Part shown: in pieces, positions 35,669 through 43,470 of the stretch | Numbering within the stretch: position 1 is the stretch's first letter | Layout of the letters: every line of letters starts with the position of its first letter | Assembly (NCBI GenBank): GCA_011088105.1 | Contig: JAALKI010000014.1 | Span: 1 to 64,000, forward strand | Reading direction: 5' to 3' | Source of the DNA: Nitrospirota bacterium | Lineage (GTDB): Bacteria > Nitrospirota > Nitrospiria > Nitrospirales > UBA8639 | Length of the DNA stretch: 64,000 nt | Program-made: the position numbers and the translations under genes | The notes under the pieces: generated by a model | What the model was told of the DNA's origin: nothing | Database searches by the model: none | Seen by the model: only the letters and a program-made list of their open reading frames with translations

Positions 35669-36792
35669 GGCTTGCATGTCGTCAGTATGATCTTGGCTGC
35701 TCGCGTTGATGCCCCGGCTGTACCCAATTGGCGACGAATTGTGTCGAATGCCAACTGTGTGGCCTCACTGCCCTGCGTATCGTACAATATCCGAAGCCCT
35801 TCGTCACGAATACGTTGAGCGGTGACCTCATGCTGAAGGAGTTCAGGCATGATCTCCTGACCGGCTAAGATGTTCACTAATCCGATATGGGGGACCTGAA
35901 GCAATCGTATGGCTATTTGATAGGTTAACCATGCGGTCCGGTAGACAATGACCATCGGTGTCCCAATCAGTGCGGCTTGTAAGGTGGCGGTGCCTGATGC
36001 GATGAATAACAGATCCGAGGCTGCCATGACCTCGTTGGAACGTTGAGGAATCACCGTCAGAGGGATTTGGTCGGAGATCAATTCATTAATGAGTGACTTC
36101 GAAAGGGAAGGTGCTAATCCAATGACACCATGCAATTGTGGAATCGTTGCCCGCATCAACTGATAGGCTTGCACCATAGTCGGAAGAAGCAGGCGTACTT
36201 CATGCTCGCGGCTGCCTGGAAATAAACCCAGAACCGGTCCGCCTAGAGGCAATCCAAGAATTTCACGTAGTGTTCGTTGGTCATATGAAGGTGTTGGTGT
36301 ATCCAGAAGTGGATGGCCGACGAACGTACAGGGAATTCCGGCTTCTCGGAATAGCGATTCTTCAAATGGAAGAATGACCAACATGTGATGGACGATACGG
36401 GCAATCCGTTGAAGCCGCCCTTTGCCCCAAGCCCATACCTGAGGGGCAATATAGTAAATGACACGGTGTCCGGCTTTTGTTGCGACGGAGGCCAAGCGAA
36501 GATTCAGCCCAGGGTTATCGATGAACACCACAGCATCCAAAGGCTCTTGCTTGAGAAAGCGTCGTAGCGTAAGAAAGTTGCATAGGCCTTGTCGGATCTG
36601 GGTAAGGCCTAAAAGTCCAATGGCATCAACCCGCACAAAACCTTGGAGGATTTTGACGCCAGCTGCCTGCATTTGTGGTCCCCCTACGCCAAGCAGCTGG
36701 ATATCCGGGCATAGTTGTCTAAGAGCTGATGCGAGATTCGCGCCGTGGAGATCCCCTGAAGTCTCACCGGTGATAATGAGAATGCGTGGCAC
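35665..36792 (-). CDS. lpxB: Lipid-A-disaccharide synthase
   Basis: A 375-residue GT19 enzyme beginning ILIITGETSGDLHGANLASAL, with LLGVGGPQMQAAGV, VFIDNPGLNLRLA, YYIAPQVWAWGKGR and LFPGSREHEV. It joins UDP-diacylglucosamine and lipid X to form the beta-1,6 disaccharide. Start and end both overlap neighbours (29 bp with the upstream dehydrogenase gene, 4 bp with msbA), showing tight coupling. Confidence 0.95.
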   Translation of the reverse strand: MPRILIITGETSGDLHGANLASALRQLCPDIQLLGVGGPQMQAAGVKILQGFVRVDAIGLLGLTQIRQGLCNFLTLRRFLKQEPLDAVVFIDNPGLNLRLASVATKAGHRVIYYIAPQVWAWGKGRLQRIARIVHHMLVILPFEESLFREAGIPCTFVGHPLLDTPTPSYDQRTLREILGLPLGGPVLGLFPGSREHEVRLLLPTMVQAYQLMRATIPQLHGVIGLAPSLSKSLINELISDQIPLTVIPQRSNEVMAASDLLFIASGTATLQAALIGTPMVIVYRTAWLTYQIAIRLLQVPHIGLVNILAGQEIMPELLQHEVTAQRIRDEGLRILYDTQGSEATQLAFDTIRRQLGTAGASTRAAKIILTTCKP

Positions 36793-37711
36793 GGGCTTGA
36801 ATGGCCTCGATAATCTGTTCTGCGAGTTCGAGCGCAGCTAACCCGTCTTCCCCGGATACCCGTGGGCGAGTCTGGGTCTGAACGGCATGGATAAAAGCCT
36901 CGAGCTCAAGTTTGAGTGGTTCCTGATCATTTCCCTGAATCCGTTGGGGCTCTGGAATACCTAGATCCTTTTGTCTTGGATAGATCGCGGCGTGACGAGT
37001 GTCGAGATCAACGGTGAGGTATGAGTTATCTTGAAGCATGCTGAAATGTCGAACTCGGCTAGGGGCAACGCGGCTTGCTGTGAAATGGGCCACACAGCCA
37101 CTTTCAAACTCGATTCGAGCATTGGCGATATCCAGATGTGAGGAAAACACGGTTCCTCCTCTGCCATCTACCGTGCATACAGGACCCAAGGGAAAGGATA
37201 GGAGCAAATCAAGATCATGAATCATGAGATCCAAGACGACGCTAACATCGAGGCCTCGTTCTTGAAATAAGCTCATGCGCTGCCATTCAATATATTCAGG
37301 TCTCTGAATATGTGGAGCAATGGCCGTTATGACCGGATTGAACCGTTCGATATGTCCTACTTGCAGTGTTACTCCGCGTTCTTTCGCGAGGGCAATTAAC
37401 ACGCGGCTTTCTTTTGCTGATGTGGCAAAGGGTTTTTCCACCAATACGTGCACACCGGCTTCAAGGCAATGTTTGACGACAATAAAGTGTTCAGCTGTTG
37501 GGACCGCGACGCTGACAGCTTGAATGTGAGGAAGTAGCAAGGCAGAGTTGGTATAGGCAGGAACGCGATAGCGTTGACCAATTTCCGAAGCACGATCGCG
37601 ATCTAGATCTGCTACCCCGACGAGTGTCGTATGAGGGAGTGCTTGATACAACCGAGCATGGTGCTGGCCCAGATGTCCAACTCCGATTACACCAACGGTG
37701 AGTGGAGCCAT
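36764..37711 (-). CDS. Gfo/Idh/MocA-family NAD(P)-dependent dehydrogenase
   Basis: A 315-residue oxidoreductase: Rossmann motif GVIGVGHLGQHHARLY, the diagnostic VLVEKPFATS near residue 90, and a C-terminal alpha/beta substrate domain. ATG 37711 has a GAGGAA site 9 nt upstream; the earlier TTG in frame is less likely. This family member sits between lpxI and lpxB in several phyla. The relative GnnA oxidises UDP-GlcNAc for making GlcN3N-containing lipid A, but its partner aminotransferase GnnB is not adjacent, so that role is only a suggestion. Confidence 0.85.
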   Translation of the reverse strand: MAPLTVGVIGVGHLGQHHARLYQALPHTTLVGVADLDRDRASEIGQRYRVPAYTNSALLLPHIQAVSVAVPTAEHFIVVKHCLEAGVHVLVEKPFATSAKESRVLIALAKERGVTLQVGHIERFNPVITAIAPHIQRPEYIEWQRMSLFQERGLDVSVVLDLMIHDLDLLLSFPLGPVCTVDGRGGTVFSSHLDIANARIEFESGCVAHFTASRVAPSRVRHFSMLQDNSYLTVDLDTRHAAIYPRQKDLGIPEPQRIQGNDQEPLKLELEAFIHAVQTQTRPRVSGEDGLAALELAEQIIEAIQARATHSHYHR

Positions 37712-37735
37712 ATTACAGCTTTCCTCTCGCAATAA

Positions 37736-38557
37736 TCATGGGGCATGAATACCGACAACGGCAATGCCGGCTCGATCAGCCTTTTCTAGTAATTCTTCAC
37801 GGTCTAACAGAACGGTTTTTTTTGCCTCTACAGCTAAAACGGTTGCCTTAACTGCTAGCATAGCCTCAACAGTGCGTGGGCCAACTGTGGGTAGATCGAA
37901 TCGTAAATCTTGTTGAGGCTTACTCCGTTTGATGACCACGGCTCCTGATTGGGCTAATGTTCCTCCTCGCCGAATCGTATCATCGGTGCCTTCTACAGCT
38001 TCCACAGCTATAACGACACGATCTTTAATGATGACACATTGGCCAATATCAAGATGGCCGATAGTTTTCAGAATATCCCACCCGTATTCAATGTCTTTCC
38101 ATTCTGTGTGATTAGGATGTCTCTTTGTTTGAACACCTTCATCGGCTAAAATACCCTGGAGACCAAAAGTCGATTCACGAACTTGAATGCCTTCGCTTTC
38201 CAGTTCATGGGCGATTGCTCGTAGTATCTCATCGTCTTTCAAGGCCTTGAGACGCTTGAGCAATGCCAACGCTCGAAAATCTGGACGAACACGAGAGAAG
38301 AGGTGGGTTTTTTTGATTCCGCCAAGCATGACAACTTGCTGAATGTTGTCATGCTTGAACACCGTGATCATCTGGTTGAGTTGACCAATTTTCACCCAAT
38401 GTACTTGGTCAACATGATGTTCGAGTTCAGCGTCGGTCTCACTTGCATAGGCGACGGCAACAACCTGGTATCCTAAGCGGCGAGCATTGTCAGCGAAGAT
38501 GATGGGAAATCGACCATTACCTGCAATTAACCCGATTCGCTTATCCTGTGATGCCAT
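37736..38557 (-). CDS. lpxI: UDP-2,3-diacylglucosamine pyrophosphatase LpxI
   Basis: A 273-residue DUF1009/LpxI protein: KRIGLIAGNGRFPIIFADNARR at the N-terminus, VVMLGGIKKTHLFSR, and the C-terminal DLPTVGPRTVEAMLAV. It hydrolyses UDP-2,3-diacylglucosamine to lipid X, replacing LpxH. Two starts are possible, GTG 38584 and ATG 38557; neither has a good binding site, and I prefer the ATG because it leaves the usual short lead before KRIGLIAGNG. It lies between lpxA and the MocA-type gene. Confidence 0.93.
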   Translation of the reverse strand: MASQDKRIGLIAGNGRFPIIFADNARRLGYQVVAVAYASETDAELEHHVDQVHWVKIGQLNQMITVFKHDNIQQVVMLGGIKKTHLFSRVRPDFRALALLKRLKALKDDEILRAIAHELESEGIQVRESTFGLQGILADEGVQTKRHPNHTEWKDIEYGWDILKTIGHLDIGQCVIIKDRVVIAVEAVEGTDDTIRRGGTLAQSGAVVIKRSKPQQDLRFDLPTVGPRTVEAMLAVKATVLAVEAKKTVLLDREELLEKADRAGIAVVGIHAP

Positions 38558-38592
38558 TGGTGCCAGCTTTGGCCTCGTTTCCACTCGAGCCG

Positions 38593-39411
38593 TTACGATT
38601 CATATTCCTTGATATTTTTGCCGATCGAACGACAAATTCCGCGGGTGGAACTTTCTAGAAAAGTCACCAGAGATAAGACGTCCTGGCTATGCGGAAACAT
38701 ATTCCTGGCGAGTTTTGCTGCTTCAGTGACGCGGTAGCCTTTGCGAAACAGAAGATCATACGCACTTTTGAGTGAACCAATCTGATCCTTGGAAAATCCA
38801 TGACGCCGGAGCCCAAGGGCATTCACGCCAAAGAGTTTGGCTCGATAACCTCCAGCGCCTCCGACAGCTCGGACAAAAGGTGGGACATCTTTTCCCACAG
38901 CTGAACATCCGCCAACCATGGCATAGTCGCCAACACGCACGTATTGATGAATTCCGACGAGCCCTCCAATGACCGTATAGCTGCCAAGGGTAATATGCCC
39001 AGCTAAGGTAGCGGCATTGGCCATAATGATATGATTGCCTAGCTGACAGTCATGTGCAATGTGTACGTACGCCATCAAGAAGTTATGGTGTCCGAGTGTT
39101 GTATGCCCTCCGCCAAACGAGGTGCCTCGATTGATAGTCACGTATTCGCGGATAATATTATGGTCGCCAATCAGAACATGCGTTGGCTCATCTTGGTATT
39201 GCAGATGTTGTGGTGGTGCTCCGATAGACGCGAATGAGGAGATACGGCACTGTCGTCCAATATCAGTCCATCCTTCAATGCAGACATGTGGCCCAACTTG
39301 TGTGCCTTGTCCAATACGGACATGTTCCCCAATCACGGAATATGGTCCAACGACAACATCGTCATCCAATTCAGCCTTGGGGTGGATGATGGCTGTAGGG
39401 TGAATGTTCAT
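38593..39411 (-). CDS. lpxA: Acyl-ACP--UDP-N-acetylglucosamine O-acyltransferase
   Basis: A 272-residue left-handed beta-helix acyltransferase with many hexapeptide repeats (residues about 1-190), the catalytic His in FLMAYVHIAHDCQLGN, and a helical C-terminus. It starts MNIHPTAIIHPKAEL like other LpxA proteins. It transfers a 3-hydroxyacyl chain to UDP-GlcNAc, the first lipid A step. It follows fabZ by 77 bp and precedes lpxI, the common order in LpxI-bearing phyla. Confidence 0.95.
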   Translation of the reverse strand: MNIHPTAIIHPKAELDDDVVVGPYSVIGEHVRIGQGTQVGPHVCIEGWTDIGRQCRISSFASIGAPPQHLQYQDEPTHVLIGDHNIIREYVTINRGTSFGGGHTTLGHHNFLMAYVHIAHDCQLGNHIIMANAATLAGHITLGSYTVIGGLVGIHQYVRVGDYAMVGGCSAVGKDVPPFVRAVGGAGGYRAKLFGVNALGLRRHGFSKDQIGSLKSAYDLLFRKGYRVTEAAKLARNMFPHSQDVLSLVTFLESSTRGICRSIGKNIKEYES

Positions 39412-39488
39412 GAAAGAATGTTTGCTGGCGGTGTCAGGAACATTGCGGTTGGGTGTGAATCAATCAAACGAGAGCTATTGCACAAATT

Positions 39489-39965
39489 TCATTGTTGGGG
39501 CGACGAATCAGTCGTTTTCCCTGTAACCATTGCCGTGAGCTCGGCTTCACAGACGACATTCGAGTCGACAAATGCTTTGCCTTGCATTTTCCAAAATGGA
39601 GGCCGACGCCGAACGATGTCAACTTCCAGCCGGAGTTGATCCCCGGGGACAACGGGCTTTCGAAACTTTGCATGTTCGACTCCGGTTAAATAGACGATGG
39701 GTGGTGCTGCCGAAGGGAAGGATTTAAACGCTAAGATCCCACCGGCTTGGGCTAATGCTTCGATGATCAACACTCCGGGCATGATGGGGTGACCGGGAAA
39801 ATGACCTTGAAAAAAGAGCTCGTTCACCGTCAAGTTTTTCACCCCCACAATCCGAGTATTACTCGTATAGTCCAGGATCCGGTCAACAAGGAGGAAAGGA
39901 TACCGATGGGGGAGGGCTTCTTGAATGGCCAAGACATCCATGGTTGGTTCTATCTCTGACATCAT
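39489..39965 (-). CDS. fabZ: 3-hydroxyacyl-ACP dehydratase
   Basis: A 158-residue hot-dog-fold dehydratase: IQEALPHRYPFLLVDRIL with the catalytic His, and FFQGHFPGHPIMPGVLIIEALAQAGG with the catalytic Glu/Asp region. It dehydrates 3-hydroxyacyl-ACP in fatty acid synthesis and so competes with LpxA for its substrate, which is why it is usually found in this locus. A GAGGAG ribosome binding site abuts the first ATG, so the second ATG, 3 nt later, may be the true start. Confidence 0.95.
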   Translation of the reverse strand: MMSEIEPTMDVLAIQEALPHRYPFLLVDRILDYTSNTRIVGVKNLTVNELFFQGHFPGHPIMPGVLIIEALAQAGGILAFKSFPSAAPPIVYLTGVEHAKFRKPVVPGDQLRLEVDIVRRRPPFWKMQGKAFVDSNVVCEAELTAMVTGKTTDSSPQQ

Positions 39966-39992
39966 GTCATCTCCTCTGCTACATGCTCATGT

Positions 39993-40571
39993 TTACTTTC
40001 CTGTTCGTTGGAGTTCTTGAATGACGTCATTCGTCAGGTCTAGCTCAGGATGGTGGTAACGCGTTGGGGTATTTTGACCTTTTTCCAGTACCAAGACAAG
40101 CCGTCGTTCTCGAGCAAGGTGGGCCATGACAGACTCGATCTTTGTGCGGAATTCGGCAAATAAGGCTTCTTGTTTTGCTTGAACTTCCTGCTTCATCTCT
40201 GTAACTTTTTTCTGATATTCTAACATTCGTCGACGGAACTGTTCCTCTTTTTGTTTTTTGGCCGAAGTGCTCAACACGCTTCCCTGGCGAAGCAAGTCTT
40301 CTTCTCGTTTTCGAAGATCTTGTTGCTCAAGTTCAATCAAGGCTTGCCGATCATTCATAAAGCTCTTCATTGTCTCGTTCACTTGCTTGCCGAGCGTTGT
40401 TTCTGCCAGCAACCGTTGAATGTCGATGACGCCTATTGGAGAGGTGCTGCCTAGATTTTCTGGTATCTCAGAGGGAGCCGATGCACATCCCGATCCTAAG
40501 AGGATCAGGCTGATCACTATTACGTGTGTACTCCATACCCATGCTCTTCGATATCTTTGTACAGATGTCAT
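39993..40571 (-). CDS. OmpH/Skp-family protein with lipobox
   Basis: A 192-residue OmpH-type protein in the usual position after bamA. The start is ATG 40571 with a GGGAGGAA ribosome binding site; the frame is open upstream only inside bamA. Unlike classical Skp it has a lipobox (VISLILLGSGCASA, Cys near residue 29), so it should be membrane anchored. The central part (about 75-150) is a K/E/Q-rich coiled coil as in Skp. Presumed role: escort of outer-membrane proteins to BamA. Confidence 0.87.
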   Translation of the reverse strand: MTSVQRYRRAWVWSTHVIVISLILLGSGCASAPSEIPENLGSTSPIGVIDIQRLLAETTLGKQVNETMKSFMNDRQALIELEQQDLRKREEDLLRQGSVLSTSAKKQKEEQFRRRMLEYQKKVTEMKQEVQAKQEALFAEFRTKIESVMAHLARERRLVLVLEKGQNTPTRYHHPELDLTNDVIQELQRTGK

Positions 40572-40599
40572 ACTGTTGATTCCTCCCTCTATCTCCTTA

Positions 40600-42918
40600 C
40601 TAAAAAACATTGCCCACTGAAAATTCAAACACCGTCTTTTTTTCATTATTTTTCGGGTCCAGGTTTTTCCCCAAGGCAGCCCGTAATGGACCAAAGGGTG
40701 AAACCCACCGGAGCTCGATTCCTGCCGCTGGGCGAAGGCTCAAGCTAAAGTTTTTCCCTTCAGGGAAGCCCTCTCCATAATCAAAAAAGAAGACACCATT
40801 GAGCTTCGCATCTTTAAGGATTGGGAAGATCAAGTCATTATTCAAAATGAGTTGTTTATTGCCTCCTTCGAGGGTTCCACTGTCTGTGACTGGGCCGGCC
40901 CGGCCAAATTTAAATCCTCGCACCGTATTAATTCCCCCAACAAAAAACACTTCTGAGAGAGGCAGTGCTTCTCCGCTAATTCCCTCTGCAAACCCTGCGC
41001 GTAGGCGAATTCCATGCACGAGAGACCAAAACGGCAAGGATGTGTATTTCAAACCATCCACTGATACGTTATAAAAATCATTAGATCCCCCGAGCAGGTT
41101 TGTCCCCACGCCCATTCGAATGCCTGTACGGCTCCCTTCCGTCGGATTAATGTAATTGTCTCTCGAGTCCCGGAATAGCGTTGCTCGGAATCCGGTAGTT
41201 GATTGTGTGCCCACCTGGTCCAGAATAATTTCTGGTGCATCGGAGGAAGGATCATCAATTTTTATGTGTTCGCCAACTAAAGTAAATGTGCCAGAAACAT
41301 ATTCAGAGAACGATCGGCCAAATTGAACATTCGCGCCGGCTCGTGTTTGTAAATACGTCAAGAAATCCGTTCGGTTTCTAAATCCATCTAATTGTAACGA
41401 TGTTACACTATCAAATAAGGCGGGATTCCGGAAGGTAACGACTCCGAGTGTTCGACGTCCACCGAGTTGTCCACGAATCCGACCCAAATAGCCCCGTCCA
41501 AACAAATTGCCTTCGGTAATGTTAGCGATCAACGTAAAACTGTCCAAGGTGCTGAATCCACCGCCAATACTGAAAGATCCTGTGGGTTTCTCTTTGACGG
41601 TGACGTTGAGATCAACTTGATCGTCTTCGACTTGCTCTGGAAGAATTTCAACGGTTTCGAAGAAATTGAGATTGTTGAGTCGTTGAAAGCTTCGCTTAAT
41701 ACCAACCGAATCAATCACTTCTTGCTCGTTAATCCGGATTTCCCGACGAATGACGTTGTCTCGTGTCTTATCATTGCCGGAAATGCGAATTTCTCTTACA
41801 CTAATTAACGACCCTTCCGTAATCGTGAGCGTAATATCTGCTATGCCTTCTTCTGGGTTAGTGTGCAATGATGGATTTACTTCCGCAAAGGAATAGCCTC
41901 TGGCTCCATAGAGATCCGTAATGCGTGAGACTTCCTCGCGCAGCCCGGCTCGTTGAAAAACGTCGCCAGGGTGAATTACCATTTCTTTTTCCAATTCCTG
42001 ACGTTCAAACACGGTATGGCCGGAGAATTGTATCGTATTGATGATATAAGGAAATCCTTCTACAATAGGATACGTGACAGTGAACCATTCCTTGTCCTCA
42101 CTTAATTCAATGGCTGGCAGGCCGACTTGGGTGTCAAGGTACCCTCGGTTCGCATAGACCTCTTTGATCCGTTCGGCATCGTTTGAGAGTTCTTCTCGGC
42201 GAAGGACTCCTGCATCGGTGAACCAGGAAAGAAAAAGACTCCATTCTCGATTGGCCATCATATTGAGCAGATCCGATTTCTTGACTACGGAAATACCTTC
42301 AAACTGAACCGTTTTGATTTTGGCTAATTTTCCTTCGCGGACATAAAAGGTAATGCGGTTTTTTGTCTCGTCAATGGCCTGGACAATGGGGACGACCTGA
42401 ACGTTATGATACCCTTCTTGCTGGTAGGCTCCACGAATCTTTTCTGTGCTGATTTTGAGCTGCTGCTGATCTAAGAAGACTTGGCTCCGCAGGGTAATCA
42501 CTTCCTGAAGTTTATCGTCGGACAGATGGTCGTTTCCGTCAAAGATGATTTCCACGGCAAAAGGTTTTTCTTGAACCTCAAAGATGACGCGGACTCCTCC
42601 TGTCATGGGTTCCGTCCGAACGTCGACATCCTGAAAAAATCCCATGTCGTAGATACGCTGGATTTGCTCCCGGATCACGGCATTGGTGATGCGGTCGCCA
42701 AGTTTTATCGTGAGTTGGGAGACAATGGCTGTCGTTTCGATTCGTTGGTTTCCCTTGACATTAAGGGATTCAATCGTTGGGTCTGAAGGCTGACCCCAAA
42801 TGAGACCATTTCCATAGAGGCATAGGCTTAAGACAAAGAGAATGGTTGTCTTGCATAAACGTTTCTCTGTGCGACGCTCACGTCTGTCCATCGATGAAAA
42901 AATCGAATCGATAGACAC
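40600..42918 (-). CDS. bamA: Outer membrane protein assembly factor BamA
   Basis: A 772-residue Omp85 protein: signal peptide (ILFVLSLCLYGNGLIWG), five POTRA domains (about 50-430) and a C-terminal 16-stranded barrel with the IRGQLG...VRGF lid-lock type motif (NTVRGFKFGRAGP near residue 680) and a C-terminal aromatic signature (FEFSVGNVF). It folds and inserts outer-membrane barrels. The start may be GTG 42918 or ATG 42891; both keep the signal peptide. It is the first gene of the 13-kb envelope operon. Confidence 0.95.
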   Translation of the reverse strand: MSIDSIFSSMDRRERRTEKRLCKTTILFVLSLCLYGNGLIWGQPSDPTIESLNVKGNQRIETTAIVSQLTIKLGDRITNAVIREQIQRIYDMGFFQDVDVRTEPMTGGVRVIFEVQEKPFAVEIIFDGNDHLSDDKLQEVITLRSQVFLDQQQLKISTEKIRGAYQQEGYHNVQVVPIVQAIDETKNRITFYVREGKLAKIKTVQFEGISVVKKSDLLNMMANREWSLFLSWFTDAGVLRREELSNDAERIKEVYANRGYLDTQVGLPAIELSEDKEWFTVTYPIVEGFPYIINTIQFSGHTVFERQELEKEMVIHPGDVFQRAGLREEVSRITDLYGARGYSFAEVNPSLHTNPEEGIADITLTITEGSLISVREIRISGNDKTRDNVIRREIRINEQEVIDSVGIKRSFQRLNNLNFFETVEILPEQVEDDQVDLNVTVKEKPTGSFSIGGGFSTLDSFTLIANITEGNLFGRGYLGRIRGQLGGRRTLGVVTFRNPALFDSVTSLQLDGFRNRTDFLTYLQTRAGANVQFGRSFSEYVSGTFTLVGEHIKIDDPSSDAPEIILDQVGTQSTTGFRATLFRDSRDNYINPTEGSRTGIRMGVGTNLLGGSNDFYNVSVDGLKYTSLPFWSLVHGIRLRAGFAEGISGEALPLSEVFFVGGINTVRGFKFGRAGPVTDSGTLEGGNKQLILNNDLIFPILKDAKLNGVFFFDYGEGFPEGKNFSLSLRPAAGIELRWVSPFGPLRAALGKNLDPKNNEKKTVFEFSVGNVF

Positions 42919-43130
42919 CAGTTACCTGAGCCTCATGACCTGTGCCAGGTTTTTATGGTTGAGTATGTGATGATAGGAAAGGTGTGCCACGATACGTCCT
43001 CAGGAGTTGCTACACAGTTTGGAGGAGGGTTGCAGGTCTCTGGTGTGTGGAATTTGTCTTTAGCAAGAGATGATACATAACTGCACACCGAGGTTCTATT
43101 GGACCACATCAGTTCTTTAAGAAACGAGAA

Positions 43131-43159
43131 AGTATATAAAAGGGGGCTTGGCTTGTAAA
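43131..43159 (-). promoter_or_regulatory. Promoter of the bamA-lpx-waa envelope operon
   Basis: On the minus strand TTTACA (43159-43154, five of six) and TATACT (43136-43131, five of six) are spaced by exactly 17 bp. Transcription would start near 43124, giving a leader of about 205-230 nt. It has no resemblance to a sigma-E promoter (GAACTT...TCTGA). Confidence 0.65.
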
Positions 43160-43350
43160 GGTAGGATTGGATGGCGGTTCCACAGGTATGCCTTGTCGTC
43201 TCTTTCATGGCCATAGTGGGCAGCGCAAGTATTTTCTTGAATGAATTTCTTTCTCAGGAAGCTTTTCGTTGATGGCTGATGCTGGATGGTGAAGTATTGG
43301 TCAATAGCGGTATCCAGGTAAGGAGTAGACGGGCGAGGGGGGAGGTTTCC

Positions 43351-43380
43351 TTGACATTCATTTTGTCCTTCCCCTACTGT
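43351..43380 (+). promoter_or_regulatory. Promoter of lon, overlapping a sigma32-like pattern
   Basis: A perfect TTGACA (43351-43356) is followed after 18 bp by TACTGT (43375-43380). The same -35 with CCCCTACT (43371-43378), 14 bp downstream, also resembles the heat-shock sigma32 layout (CTTGAAA then CCCCATnT after 13-15 bp). lon is a classic heat-shock gene, so dual recognition is plausible. Confidence 0.5.
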
Positions 43381-43470
43381 ACCCTACAGTCTCTATCGAA
43401 GACCTGATCTGCAAAAATGACGCACGCCAGCGTAGATATTATCTATTGAATCATTGAGGATATGCTTGAG

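Larger units (their letters stand above)
42919..43470. other. Divergent promoter region between bamA and lon
   Basis: No credible gene in this 550-bp gap. It holds a good minus-strand promoter for the envelope operon and a plus-strand promoter for lon, each listed separately. The leader of about 200 nt before bamA shows no structure I recognise. Confidence 0.65.
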
